In this document: piece after piece, positions 33,151 to 45,710 of the stretch
Layout of the letters: every line of letters starts with the position of its first letter
Position numbering within the stretch: position 1 is the first letter of the stretch
Source of the DNA: Roridomyces roridus
Taxonomy: Eukaryota; Basidiomycota; Agaricomycetes; Agaricales; Mycenaceae
Direction of reading: 5' to 3'
Length of the DNA stretch: 64,000 nt
Assembly (NCBI GenBank): GCA_029378245.1
Contig: JARKIF010000004.1
Location: 2,542,001 to 2,606,000 of the forward strand
The notes under the pieces: generated by a model
Told to the model about the DNA's origin: nothing
Seen by the model: only the letters and a program-made list of their open reading frames with translations
Databases searched by the model: none
Translations under genes and position numbers: made by a program

Positions 33151-35108
33151 TAGTAGTGGATATCCAAGTGAGTATGAGCATGGTCCTGATCGGAGCGCGG
33201 GGGTCCGTTCAGGGTATCGAGTTATTACCAATCTTTTGGTGGCTGTGTATCACGGGACTCATTTACCGTGCGCGCGTTCGATCCACGCCTCAGTTTTCAT
33301 TTTTTGGGAGTAGTCAAAAAATCATTCCAGGGCCAGATGTGCATTTGTAGGGTAGGTACATGTGTGAGGCAACAAAAGACTCAAAAGAAAAAGAGGTATG
33401 AGCCCCGGGAAGTTCATGAACGAGCCTAAGAACAATGTTGCGTGTCCCAGTCGACTTCCCTTCCCTGGTCCAACACCGCGGGACCCCGCAAGTCCAGCGA
33501 ATGGAAGGTGCAGTGCATCTCCCTTGCATTCTATCCCACCCGCCACTGCCTGTTCCGTCTGTTACACGGCAACCCGATGCCACCCATAAGTAGACGACCG
33601 AGGCCGCCTACTGAGGTTGGGAGTGGCGAAATGCTGCGACAAGCAAGCCCAGAGCTCGATAGATCGATGTATGTAGTATGTGGAAGAGGGAATGCCTTTG
33701 GGAAGTCGTGGTATGGAGCGCGCTCGTCTGCGTGAGATGAGAGACTGACAGAAAACAAAGAAGGAGCGACGCACATCGGTGTGAGCGGCCCAGAAGCACC
33801 GGGCCAGCCCACTGAAGCTCATCGACAGCCCATCGACTCTTGTCCGACGTCCCAAGCTCCAGACGTGGGGTATTCTGGTCGAATGGAGCCCGAGTATGTG
33901 TGCGGGACGTAGTGGTGTGCTCGGCGTCTAGCAGGCTGCGCCGCGAGTGGGTCGGAATGAGTCCTTAAGACATGGATCCATGTCTCGAGGAGTGTCGAGG
34001 GCGAGAGGTTGGGCTGAGGATGAGATGAGGCGTTGCCAGCGAGCGAGGGAAGGGAGGCGGCGATGAGCTGTCTCGATTTGTTCGATGGCAGCGAGTTTGG
34101 TCAGATTCCATTTTTCAAGTATTGGGTCGTGCGCTGGTTGAGTTTGGGGGCCAGGGAAGGCGCAGAGGCTGAGAAAATGCGTGGCGAGCGAGGAGGAATG
34201 GGAGGTGTCTAGCACAGCCACGAAAAGATTGGTAATAAGGGAATACCCTGATCGGACCCCCGCGCTTAGCAACAGACTTCATCACACCGAGGTACGAGGT
34301 GATCTGATGAAGCGTCTGTCTACGAGAGACTAGTATGAGCACCACTCTCGTGCAATCTCAACCATGGTGGAGAGATGACGGTTCCGTTGAGAAAGTTACA
34401 TAGCGAGCAAGTGCTTGTTTAGATGTCATCCCCCGACTCAATACAATCGACGATGCACCCCCGAAATCGTCGATCGAGGGCGAGCCCGGCGAGGGGCGAG
34501 GCGGCAACGATTCTGAATGAGGCCCACGGTCTAGTGGTGGAGTCGAAGGTGAACGAGTCACTTGAGGAAGTCGGTCGCGATATGCGGTGCGTGGTGGCTT
34601 GGTGGTACTAGTAGCACGCGAACAACGTCAGGATTTGGCCTTGTGTACATCGGCGATCAGATCCTATTACCCCTATCGTGGCACACCCTCTAACTTAGAC
34701 TGCGGTTCAAGCGAACGACTTCCAGACGAATTTTTGAAACAAGGCTTGGGATGCTCATTGATTGGAGTAAGTACAGTGTAAGTGGTATTATAATTATACA
34801 AAGATGAAGATATGTGATGATACAATTGGTGGAGAGTCATGCGACATGATGGAAAGGTAACAATTTGGAACACGCGATAGCGATGCCGAGGGAAGGAAAG
34901 CAAATATGGATGAATAAGGTAGATTTGCGATGCGGAGTGTATGAGAATTTGTCGATGAATGTTGGAGAGGAAATTGGAATCGGTGAGGTGGGTCATAGGT
35001 CTGGGCGAGAAGCCCAGGCAAGATTGCCGTAGACGTCGGACGCTCCTGCACAAGAGATCCGAGTGAGATTTTGATCTGCGGAAAGAGAGAGGCACTCACT
35101 GGCTCCTG
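33151..35108. other. Interval without a supported gene
   Basis: Open frames exist on both strands (for example 33928-34272 and 34358-34561 on the minus strand) but none shows a recognised domain or a consistent exon chain. Some may be parts of a small unrecognised gene. Confidence 0.4.
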
Positions 35109-37371
35109 TCATAACCGCATAGGCCTCCCCAAATCAAGCGGCCCAGCACTCGAAAACTCGGGACTCTGCGCGTCCTGCCGCTCGACGTCGTACCTCGCCG
35201 GGTTCGCCTTCCCATCCGTTATGTCCATCAAGATCTGCTTCAAATTAAGCTTCTTCAGCAACGCCATCTGCTTTTTGAGCGATTTATTCGCTCGAGCGGG
35301 GAAGGTGGGTAGACGGCGGACCAGGTTGAAAGAAGAGGGGGTACGCGTCGAGGTGAGGAGGGAGTCGGGAGTCACGAAGGACATGGTCCGCTCGTGGAGC
35401 TTCAGGTTCTTCGCTTGCATGCGGGGTTGACGGTCCTGGCAGCGTTTCTTGTACTCTTCGACTCGAGCGTGCCGGGCCATCGCCTGCTCTTGCATGGCGC
35501 GGCTGAGTAGAAGATGAGCTGCAATGCTCGAACGATATGCGCTAGAACGTACCTGATAAACAAGAGGACCTCTTTGAGCGACTGATCAGGGTTGCTCATC
35601 AAGCCATCGACGAGGGCCTGAATTTCGCGGATGAGTAAGACTGGGTGCGGGTGAGGACAGAGTGCACCCACCGAAGTCATGGTGTGGCCCTCCTCGTCCT
35701 CGTAGGCGATCTGGTCCTCCCTGCAAGACGAAAGGGATATGACGTCCGCCTTGACTCCGCCCGGAAGCTCCTCCTCCATCCCCGTGGCGCCGGCCAGACT
35801 AGAATCAGCGCAGAATCCACGGGAGGAGAACATCCTGTCAGGACTCGCACAACGCGGAATTTCGGGAAAGACCCGGAACTCGCCCGGCAGCGTCGAGGCC
35901 ACCTCGTCACTTTCGCCGACGGCGAGGAGCTGGCTGTCCTTCGGCATGGGAGCGGCGGCTGGAGCGCGGTAACTGAACGTCGAGCGCGGGCTTGCACGAT
36001 GATCCATCCGCTTGGAATCGCAGTCAGAAGTAACCGAGGATGCGGGTGGATCCCAGGTCAGCTTCATGCTGAGCTCGCTGCGGCGAGCGAGGAGACGAGT
36101 CGCGGGGTTCGGAGGAGGGGTGATCTTTCTCCGATTGGGGAGAATACTCATAAGCCGAGCATTACTCCGCGCTGCAGTTATTGGATAAGAAAAGGAGCGA
36201 AATCGTGGCGATAAGGACTTGCCGGGCGCTCGCGGGTTGCCTGTCCTGTCGAAGGAGACAGATGCAGAGTCGTCGCCATTGCACTTACTGTGCTTGAGGC
36301 CTGTGTCGTTAAGTATCGCAGGAGCATCAAGGACCGAGTGGGATTCGTACTGGAAAGGAAAGACGCCGAGTGACAAGTGTCGAGAAAAACCACGAGCTGG
36401 GAGCCGAAGGGAAGAGGCATGATGAGTGCGGTGCTGAGCTCCTGGAGTTCAAGTGAGGAATTGTGAGGTACGCCTGGACGCATGAGGCCCGCACCGTATC
36501 CGTGATGACATTACTGTCCGTGCCATTCGAGTCGCACGGCACGAGACCTGAGGATCCAGCCTCAGATGGTTCGTCTCATGCACAGGTGGCGACCTACACT
36601 GTTCATCCATGCTGCCATCGCTGGAGCAAGTCTTGAATTGCGTCGAATGCCCCGAGTCTGGATGAGGGTCGTGTGAGAGAGCGGCGGAGGTAAGTCATGC
36701 GATTCGCACAATGGAAGCAGAAGTGATCCCCAGGCCTGGCGTCCTTGACAAGGTCCTTGATCGCTTTCAGCTGTCGATGACCAGTATCAGAGATTGCCAA
36801 GTCTTCGGGTACGGACTCACGATATTAACGCGGGTGGGCTGCATATGGCCAGGGACGCCATCGTCGATGAGGAGGGTTATATCACATGGATGATAGTTGC
36901 CGCTACACGCCACACTCAGCAGGACAAATGAAGAGAGAGTGGCGTGAGCATACCGTTCTATGAGTAGCTTCTGCATCTTCTCCGCGTCTCGATGAGCAGC
37001 TTTGAGCTCAGGAAAATCACGGGATGCAGTCTCTTTGCCGTTGACACCGACGAGGACGGCCTTCAAGCTTTGGCCTTCTTCGCGCGGAAAGGAAGCGCCG
37101 CAGTTTCTGGCACACAGTGGTGGAGACCAGAGTAGGCGTTGACCAATTGCAATTGTCGATGGGGCACATGACGAGGGAGGGTTATGGGCATATGGTTTAT
37201 ATCCCAGCCGACCCACAGCCCTTCTCGTTGGAGATCAGACAGCCTTTGGTCAAACGGGGGAGGGGGTGGCCGTGGACTGTGGTTCCGGCGCCGAAGTGAT
37301 GCGGCCAGTTGTGGCGGCAGGAGCCGTGGCCCGCGCCACGGGGCCCCACCGCTGTTGTTGTTGTTTAACAT
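35109..37371 (-). CDS. Caspase-domain (metacaspase-like) protein
   Basis: A multi-exon peptidase C14-type gene. The domain begins with LKAVLVGVNGKE and FPELKAAHRDAEKMQKLLIE, then ITLLIDDGVPGHMQPTRVNI. Across an intron (donor GTGCGAATCG) the catalytic His appears as DHFCFHYSGHSTQ, then DGSMDEQC, LVPCDSNGTDSNVITDT, and across a further 51-nt intron ELSTALIMPLPFGSQLVVF followed by LDTCHSASFL with the catalytic Cys. Later exons give ADVISLSSCREDQIAYEDEE and a C-terminal tail ending SPEFSSAGPLDLGRPMRL at 35109. The His-Cys dyad is intact. The N-terminus is uncertain: frames from 37371 (MLNNNNSGG) and 37216 are both open. Fungal metacaspases cleave after Lys/Arg and act in stress, ageing and cell death; the agaric expansions are poorly studied. 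Confidence 0.82.
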
Positions 37372-38757
37372 CGTCTCAGCGCCAGAGGAGGGAGAACGCA
37401 GATGGAGGCAGGAACAAAGCCTTGTGCCGATGATGACGGGGAAAATTTACTGATCAAGCGAGTTTTCAAACTCGCATAAACTGTTGGTCGTGTGGGCAAC
37501 CCACCGTTGATAGCGCTGTTCAACTGACCATCTCTGGTCGGGTCTGATCCAAAAGCTGTTGTCCAAGGAATGGAGGCCGCTGGCGGCTGCGGCCCTGTGC
37601 GCAGCCCGCGCAACCCGATATTAAAATTGCGAGACGCATGCTTCAAATTTCCGCGCGGGACTCGAAATGCGAAAAGGGGGGTGGCAGCCCGGTCCCGTTT
37701 GACCTGGGAGTCAGTACCCACAGTGAATCATCATGATTGACTTGGCTGACTCGAACAGCTGTAGAACGAATTGTTTGAGCGATGCGAGTAGGTTTTCGAA
37801 GCTAGCTCCGGTTTCGGGGTCCGCGACGAAGCTGTTGATAGCTTTCAAATGCTCATATGGAACTGCCCCGAGTGGGAATCGGATCTTACTCACCGACTGT
37901 CCGAGTCTTTCGGAAAGTTGCCGGGAAACGGGGCCGTGGCAGCATCATACATGACGAGTGGACACTGGAGACTACTGGAGTAGACTGGAGTTCGGACATG
38001 GGTATGATATTATCACTAGGAAACCTTACCGGGGGCTGACGTTGTGTACTCGAGAAGTTAAGGTTCTATATCACTCGATAAACTTGCGATCCAGGTGGAT
38101 AACCTTGAGCATGGGCAGCAAGCAGATTGATTGGAATGATAGTATTTTTGGTGTATGACAGAAAGCGCCGGCGCCGAACTAAACGAATGTCAAAGGGAGC
38201 GTCAAGGTTTGTTAATTTGAAACTCACTGAGGCGCCGCTCTAGGGATCACGACCTTGAACGCCCAATGGACGACATTATCAGACGCAGGAATCGGAGTCC
38301 ACGATGAGATCCAGGTTGGCGGGGTTGCACGGCGGGTCCATGACATTCTTCAAACGCTTTTCCAGCTCGACAATCGAAAGGCAGGTTGGGACTTCTACGC
38401 AGGCAAGGATTTTGCGCACACAACGAGTCACGACAGACTCGTGGTCAGGGTCAAGCGAGGATCAGAATTTGGTCCTGTGTCAGTTGATCCGCCTAAATGA
38501 TTACGTCGTCCCGACCTTTGTCACACTCCCTCACAAACTCGGTGGCTCCGCGCGACTACACTTCAAGGGGCTTCATCAAGCTGTTTCTTTGGACGCTCAT
38601 CCATTTGAAGCACACAACACCCTTCGCGTCGGGACGCGAAGCCCGATGCGCCACGCGGTTCTTCCCCATGAAACACTTTTGATCCACTTTAGCCGCTGAC
38701 GCGATAACGGCGTCTTCTTGCGTTTTCCTCGTCGCGGTTCCCTCTGGTCCTCCACCA
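37372..38757. other. Interval with coding-like minus-strand pieces
   Basis: Between 37711 and 37893 the minus strand reads IRFPLGAVPYEHLKAINSFV followed by a helical stretch, and 38270-38480 stays open (VTRCVRKILACVEVPTCLSI). They could be exons of one unrecognised gene, but I could not join them. The 5' flank of the permease is at the right edge. Confidence 0.35.
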
Positions 38758-41285
38758 TGTCCGACTCCAAGCATGTCTTTGACTCTGCGGACGACTCAGA
38801 GTCTCTGCCGATACCCACCCTCGCCGCTGGTGGCTCGGTGGATGATGCTGGTCCGAAGCGATGGCTCGGATCTTCGAAGAACAAGACTGTGAGGGGGATG
38901 CAATCGAGGCATTTGACTTTTATCGCTATTGGTGAGATGACTGCAGTTTTGGACTCGAGCAACGGACTCAGATTTTTTTAGGTGGGACGATCGGTAGGTG
39001 GCCTGATTTGCCTTTTTACGCTTTTGATATACACGCACCAAACACGCACAGGGACTGGTGAGGATGAACCCTATCCTTCAGATAGACGGGATAGCTGACC
39101 ATTTGCAGGTCTTTTTCTGAGTATCGGAGATTCTGTGGCAACCGCTGGTCCAGGCGGAGCACTCGTCGCCTACGCGCTCGTCGGGCTCTTCGTCTATGGA
39201 GTGGTCATGACACTGGGCGAGATGGCATCCCTGATTCCCGTGAGCGGGGCGTTCTCGTACGTGCCCGTGTATATCTACGCCGTTTTCCATGGGCCGATTG
39301 ATGTGGTAGGACTTTCGGGGACCGCTTCGTGTCGCCGGTGCTTGGTGCCACCTTGGGTTGTGAGCTCGTTCGCTTCTTCTGCCCAGCAAGCGCGTATTGA
39401 TACCTATGCTTTAGGGAATTACTACCTCCAAGTGAGTTTATGACAATTTCTTTCCGTTTGACGACGCGCTGGAACGTCCGCAGTGGGCGCTTTGTGAGTT
39501 GATTACTATATTCCGTTCAAGAAACCATCTAAGACCACCCAGCCATTCCCTCAGAGCTCGTCGCAGCGAGCATCATTCTATCTTACTGGACCGACAAGCT
39601 ACAGACATGGTGGGCCGATCTACATGCACCATTTCGACAGAGTTGACAGAGCACAGGGAATGGTCGCTCATTATCATCTTCCCCGTGAGTTCGCCTATGT
39701 ACTCCTCTGTGAAAACCTGTAAACCCCTCAGGTCTTCGCGTTCAACCTACTCCCTGTACGCAACTACGGCGAAGCCGAATTCTGGTTTGCCGGGATCAAG
39801 GTCAGCCCTTCCCCTCCCAAGCCTCCAGCTGCACGCGTTTACACCGAAATTCAGGTCGTTTTGATCGTCATGTTCATCCTCGTGGGCCTCATATATGACT
39901 GGGGCGGCGTCATCGGGCATCCGGGACCAGGGTTGTCGAATATCCAAGACGGGCCGTTTGCGGGTGGATTTGCGGGGACGGTGCAGAGTTTTACTGTGAG
40001 TGTTGTTGGCTCATACGACATGATGCACGGATTGACTCGGGTGTGAAGTACGCGTTCTTTTCGTTTGGTGGGGTACGTCGTCAGGTTTTCCTTATCAAAA
40101 AAATACTTGTTCATGTCCTGCTGCAGGTGGAATTGGTAGCACTCGCCGCCGGGGAAAGCGCACAACCGCACAAGGCGGTTCCGCGGGCTATCAAAGCGAC
40201 GTTCTTCAGGATCGTCCTGTTTTACATTCTCACGTGTCTCGTCATTGGGTTAGTACGATTTCCCCTCTGTGGTTACGCCTGGCTAATTGCCATAGTTTGT
40301 GTATCAACCGCAACGACGACACCTTGGAATCAGCGTACTTTGATTCCGACGTCGCGGCCTCCCCCGTCACGATCGTCTTCCAACGCGCTGGCTTCGGCGC
40401 CGCAGTCCACGTCGTCAACGCGGTCCTCCTCACGGCCGTTCTCTCGGCCACGAACAGTTGCTTCTACGCGTCCTCGCGGATGCTTCTCAGTCTTGCGAGG
40501 GAGGGCAATGCACCGTACTTTTTTGCATATGTCACGAAGGGTGGGGTCCCCGTTCCAGCGCTCACGTAGGTGGTCTTTCGGGCCCCAAAGTTGATATCTC
40601 ATACTATCTATACCTTCAAGGCTCACGCTGGCCTTCTCATTCCTCACCTTCCTGACAACGATCTGGGGTTCCGGCGTCGTCTTCACCTGGTTCATCAACC
40701 TCACCGGTGTGAGTGCACTCTTCACCTGGATCGCCATCGCCGCCACAAACCTACGATTCCGACGCGCATTCAAAGCCCAGGGCCGCCCGCTCTCCGATCT
40801 CCCCTTCCGCGCGCCGTTCTCTCCCTTCCTGGGTCTGTCGGCGATCGTGTTGGGATGTTTGATGTTTGCGGCGCAGGGGTGGGCCTCAACGACGTATGGC
40901 GATGAGGGTGTGGAGTTGGCAAAGGATGTGTTGGCCGTGTACATTGGGAGTAAGTGCTTGCCTTGGGCTGTGCGTTCAAGCTGACGGCAAACCAAACAGT
41001 GGCCTTGTTCTTCGGCATCGCCCTGGGATTCACGATCCATCACAAAATTACAAAACCAGGCGTTCCGCTGTTGGTTCCCCTGCTCGAGGTGCGTTCAATC
41101 TCCTTCGTTTCCTTTTCCAGACACGTTTTTCTGAAGACTTCTAGTGCGACTTTGAAACGGGCGCCGTGTGGGGTCGTGGAGGAGGGGCTGCTATGCGGGA
41201 GAAGGAACAGCTCGAGGCGGAGAACGAGCCAGCCAAGGGTGGAAGATGGCTTGGTGTCCTCAAAAAGGCCACTCGGTCTCTTTGA
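38758..41285 (+). CDS. Amino-acid permease (YAT/APC family)
   Basis: Start ATG at 38758 (MSDSKHVFDSADDSESLPIP), stop TGA at 41283-41285, about 12 introns. The cytoplasmic N-terminus ends MQSRHLTFIAI, and the first membrane helix reads GGTIGTGLFLSIGDS, assembled across a 12-nt and a 6-nt exon. Further blocks: VVMTLGEMASLIPVSGAFSY, FGDRFVSPVLGATLGNYYLQ, IPSELVAASIILSYW, VFAFNLLPVRNYGEAEFWFA, VELVALAAGESAQPHKAVPR, FYASSRMLLSLAREGNAP, FTWFINLTGVSALFTWIAIA and a hydrophilic tail ending GVLKKATRSL. The motifs E-x-x-x-P-V-S-G and A-G-E-x-x-x-P are those of fungal plasma-membrane amino-acid:proton symporters; the specific amino acid cannot be told. About 12 membrane helices, usual length. Confidence 0.92.
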
Positions 41286-41493
41286 CTTTGTGACACGCGT
41301 GTGCGCTCCCAGTTCAGAATGGATTTCCGAGCTGAGGATCTTGTGCGCTTCCTCCCCTATTAAGTATCGGCAAGGTTTCACGGACATCTCGATCGCAGCC
41401 GCGAACAGCGCTCGGTGTCACCCACCCACATCATCGAGACGGTCCGGTGGCCACCCCGAATCCTCCGTTCCCGCCGTTTCAGGGACTCTGAAA

Positions 41494-41814
41494 AGGACCC
41501 CTGATAATAGGTGTGACGGCCTGTACCCAATCCCGACACTAAGGTCCGATTTTGGGCCTCCAGGCCTGACCCAGATCCCGACAGTAGCCAGATTTTGGGC
41601 CAAAATGCCTGTACAGCTTCCCGACAGTAAGGGTGCCGTGAGCCGGCACGAGGGATGATGATGTGACAAAAAGTCACAAAACGTGACAGTCCCGACATTA
41701 AGGACAGAATTCGGGCCTGTACGCCTGCTAAAATCCCGACAGTAGTGACGTCATTTGTTCCGACAGTAAGCCTCCCGGCCGCAACAGGCCTTCCCACCTA
41801 TTATCAGGGGTCCT
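41494..41814 (+). mobile_element. hAT-type MITE, 321 bp, intact
   Basis: Perfect 20-bp terminal inverted repeats (AGGACCCCTGATAATAGGTG at the left, its complement at the right) flanked by a perfect 8-bp target duplication CTCTGAAA (41486-41493 and 41815-41822). The interior has six copies of CCCGACA-TAAG-like words in direct orientation (near 41536, 41576, 41618, 41690, 41733, 41759), typical of subterminal transposase sites. No coding capacity. It lies about 200 bp downstream of the permease gene. Confidence 0.93.
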
Positions 41815-42341
41815 CTCTGAAAGTGGAATCCCGTCATGATTGTCTCGAGTTGTCAAGGCAAACTACTTATTATTAGTTCCACTAGGGGGAAGAACGCGCG
41901 CGTTGGCGACAGGGGCAGCCAACTCTGCTCGGCTCCCGCTTCGGTTATCCGTGGTTTCACACGAATTACACAACGATCTGCACAGGCTGAGGAAGTAAGT
42001 GTAGTACTTAGATGCCTTGATGATCGAACACGGAGTTGACGCCCGCGGACAGATTTGATCCCGTTTCAAGCTAGCAACCACTTTTCTCTCGCTAAATCCA
42101 GTCTACAGAATGCGACAGCATGCTCGAGCCTTGTTCGCCCGCACATTAGTTTCAAACTCGGAGCGCCTGCAGTTTGCCTGCAGTCCAACCGTCGATGGCT
42201 CGACGATGGCTACCAACCTCCGTTTACTTCCGCTGTCCATCACGATGCGATTTCCGAACGTCAAAACGGGTGCTGTCGTCGCTTGCTCGCTGCCACCTCC
42301 CTCCTTTCCGTCCCCTTCTCTGCGCTGTGCGACTGTAAACT

Positions 42342-43724
42342 ATGGTGATTGGGACTTTCATTGCTGCGCGGAGCTCATGCTGACGACCTCGACAGACCTC
42401 TTCCCTGTGGGTCGGAGTGTCCACTTTATGGGTGAGTATGGCGTTGCCTAGGCTCGGGAGAGTGCACTAACTCCTCAAACCCCTTTAGGTTTCCACTTTT
42501 CTTTATGGCGCGTCGACTTCCTTTGCATCCCAGCCACTCATCTCACCTCACGACGCACACATCCAGGCATCTACCTCGTTCTTTTCTGCCGATGCATGTA
42601 CATTTTCTACAAAACGGGGATGAAGCGGTCTGGTTCCAGATCTGCCGCGCTCCCACTGCTCCTGAGCGCCATCATCATGTTCATTCTTTCCACCATAACC
42701 GTCCTTCTATTCCTCCTGCAAGGGGCCACGGCGTACGGGGCTTATGCCATTTCCGAGGAAGCCGCTAATCAGAGGGTCGAGGGACTCGAATTAGCTGGGG
42801 CTGTCGTGTATGTTACGAACAAGTGCGTATTCAATCCTCACCTTAGCCGACTCGAAGTGAACCTTTGCAGCCTCCTGGCCGATGCACTCCTCATCTACCG
42901 GTGCTATATCATCTGGAATACCATCTGGATAACCCTCGTGCCGCTGATCCTGCTGATAGCTACGATGAGTGAGTTGTCTGAGTGCCCTCGTCTCCTCTCG
43001 ACGTATAACCAGTCCCCAGTCCTCGGATACGCGATCGAACTGCGGTTGTTCTTTATCCTGTCTTTGACCATCAATCTCTTCGTTCCGACGCTGGTCGGTG
43101 AGCCTTCCTGTGTCCTCTTGTGTAATAATTCCGGCCTCATGAACCATGGTCGAAAGCTGGCCGTCTCTGGTGGGTAATCCGTCGTATTCGATCGCCCTCA
43201 GGACAGGCTACGCGCAAAAAAGGGAAGAATGCAATGGTCATCATGTGCGTATCCCCACTTTCTTTTGAAGCTGCATCTGCGTATTGATGGAATTCATCCA
43301 GCCTGGAATCGGGACTCATCTACTCGATCTTCGTGTCGATACACATGGGTTTCTTCCATTTCCAGAACCCCCTGGATGCGGTGCGTCGAGATCGTATTTG
43401 TGCCCTCTCGCTGAACCCCATGGTAGGTCATATACGCCGCTCTGGGTCAAGTAGTGGTGAGTCTTACAAGTTCTCAAATAGTAAACATAAATTCACCATT
43501 ACTAGGGAATCGTGCCAACCCTCATCATCGTCCGTGTCGGTCTCGGTGTTAGTCAAAATGGAAATGGCCGCGGCTCGACGATGGAATCGGGATCGCCTGT
43601 TTCACCGCGTACCATCGACGCTGCGCCGTCCCAAAGTAGCACCATCGCGGTCAGTCCCAGTACAGATTCAGAGAAGGCGCAGATGCAGATTCAGAGCGGG
43701 TGGGATGCTGAAACTGTGGTTTGA
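42342..43724 (+). CDS. Multi-pass (7TM-type) membrane protein
   Basis: Basidiomycete-type seven-helix membrane protein, 5' end uncertain. Recognisable blocks: IYLVLFCRCMYIFYKTGMKR, ALPLLLSAIIMFILSTITVL, VEGLELAGAVVYVTN, across an intron LADALLIYRCYIIWNTIWIT, VLGYAIELRLFFILSLTINL, a cytosolic loop IWWVIRRIRSPSGQATRKKG, LESGLIYSIFVSIHMGFFHF and VPTLIIVRVGLGVS, then a Ser-rich tail ending QSGWDAETVV at 43724. The join before IYLVLFC works best if the intron starts with GC (TATG then GCGCGTCGAC), a poor donor, so this copy may be damaged there. Function unknown; these proteins are common and often rapidly evolving in agarics. Confidence 0.72.
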
Positions 43725-43883
43725 TTGTATCTATTCAGACCACGGTCATAAGTTATAACAACTCTGAATTTACTGCGCTCCGTAACACGGGAATGTTAAC
43801 TTCCGCCCTCGAACAATCTGAGACGACCCACATACTCCTGCTCGATCTTTGTAAGATCTCGCCCTGGAATCGTTACAAAAACA

Positions 43884-45710
43884 TCAGCACACATAATTCA
43901 CATACACATCCCAAGACGCACTCATCAAGTTCCAGGGACCAGGTCCGAGTTGGAATTTGCTCTTCATGACCTCCATCGCGTTATTGAGCAGACTGACGAC
44001 TACTGTCTCCGCATCGTCCGGCGTGGCCCACCCCAAACGTATCGCGCGCATCGCGGCAATTTCGTCGATGGCAATCTCACAGGCCGACACCCATATCGTC
44101 TAAAGGCAACAGTCAAACCTGACCCGAACAAGGATTCTGAGGACGTACCGAAATAATAGGATTCACAAACGCCGAACTCGCAGAGTATAAGTCACCCGCC
44201 TCGGGCACGAGGCTCAAAATCCCTTTGGCTGCTTCCAGGCATCGGCGCTTCGACTCTGCGTTATGATTCCCACTAGCAAACGTCCCATGAAGCTGGATCG
44301 TCGCTGCATACGCGATACTGCGGCCCATGAAGAACCCGGCCTTATTTTCGTGGCCGTGACCAACAACGGTCGTTATGCTCTGCAGTTCCTGCATCCGACT
44401 ATCGAGTAGATTGAATTTAGCACAGAACCACGAGGCTTGCTGTTGTGTCATCCCTGGACAATAGCAAACTGTTATCCAATTGACCTTCTGTAAAGAAAGG
44501 CGGGATGGCGCCTTACCTTCAGTCCAATGAGCTACTAATTTCTTAGCGCGTTCCCACAAGAAAGCAGCCTTGGCGAGAACCGTCTTGGCTGACGGTACCG
44601 GCGTGTACTCCTCTGTGCCGTCGAGGAATTGTGAGACGGTGGACGGCTCGATGAACTAACGTCGGAATCAAACATCGGGGAATTGGATTCAGGAAGAGAC
44701 ACGTACGAAGACATCTTCCTGTCCGGGCCACTTCATACGCAGCATATCATCAGAGTCCGGGATATTAGGATGCGTGCCGAGCGCCGCAGCCCAAGACTTG
44801 TCGAGGATGACCGTCGTCCAGTATGCATCCAATTCCACTAGCTCAAGCGTCTGGCCACGGGAATTACGCACACTGACAGGAACAGCAAGGGAAGCCGCGG
44901 CAGCTGTGTGATACTTCCCCTCCAACGCGCGCTCGGTCGCGAAGAAATAGGTGGCCAGCAGGACTTCGGCTTGCAATGCGTGTAGAGCCTTTTGTGGGTG
45001 GAGTCCTGCAAGTGATACGGGTAGCGCTGCTAGGGTACGAGAGAGGAAGGTATTTTCGTGTGCCCTTATGGATGGAGATTGAGAGAGCGCGATACCGATT
45101 AGGCAGACTGCCAGGAGGAGAGGCGGGGACGGGCGGGCCGGGTGTCCGATAGGATGAGGGAGTAGGGCGCTGTGGCGGAATGCAGCTGGGTCCAAAAAGA
45201 AACCCCAGTCGAAGGCGTATGGGAGGAAGTTGTCGAGTCTATCTTTGATCAGCCTCTTCGACTCGCTTGAAGGGCAGACGCTTACAGGATCTTAGTCACT
45301 CCGGAAGGGGGTTCGGGGGAAACCCACCAGTCGTTTTGTGGCTGGTACGGATGGTTCAGAATGACCGACTCCCCGGCAGGCGCCGCATTCTCGAGTTGGT
45401 GAATCCGACTTTCGATCCGACTGATGTCTTCCTCCAACCTCTGAGCTCTCGTACGATTGGAATTGTCGGTATACTCGCAGTCCTCCAGCCGTCTTCCGCG
45501 GGTGCATTGTCCGCATTTTGGTCGCCTGTAAATTCAGTTCAACACAGGAATCGAAATCGCGTAGCAGAATCACGGACACTCCATCGCAACGCTAGTCTCT
45601 GCTCGTCAGTATCTTTAATAATCGCGTTAAAATGAACCTACAATCTTTCGTCGGCGGCAATACGCACATGCTTGACCCCTCTGGAGTGCTTGTTCCGACG
45701 ATCCAGCCAT
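43884..45710 (-). CDS. Zn2Cys6 fungal transcription factor
   Basis: Start ATG at 45710. Three short exons assemble the zinc cluster: MAGSSEQALQRGQACAYCRR with RKI, then a tiny exon RCDGV (donor GTCCGT), then RPKCGQCTRGRRLEDCEYTD, giving all six cysteines (C-x2-C-x6-C-x6-C-x2-C-x8-C). A coiled-coil linker follows (RAQRLEEDISRIESRIHQLE). The regulatory domain includes FRHSALLPHPIGHPARPSPP, HALQAEVLLATYFFATERAL and EGKYHTAAAASLAVPVSV, the conserved core of basidiomycete fungal-specific TF domains, and ends near WNLMSASWDVYVNYVC at 43884. Binds DNA in the nucleus; targets unknown. It neighbours 7TM protein genes, with no obvious cluster. Confidence 0.87.

Noticed and set aside
33531..33855. Overlapping minus-strand frames of 60-97 residues
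   Set aside because: Three frames are open at once in a composition-biased stretch; none has family features.
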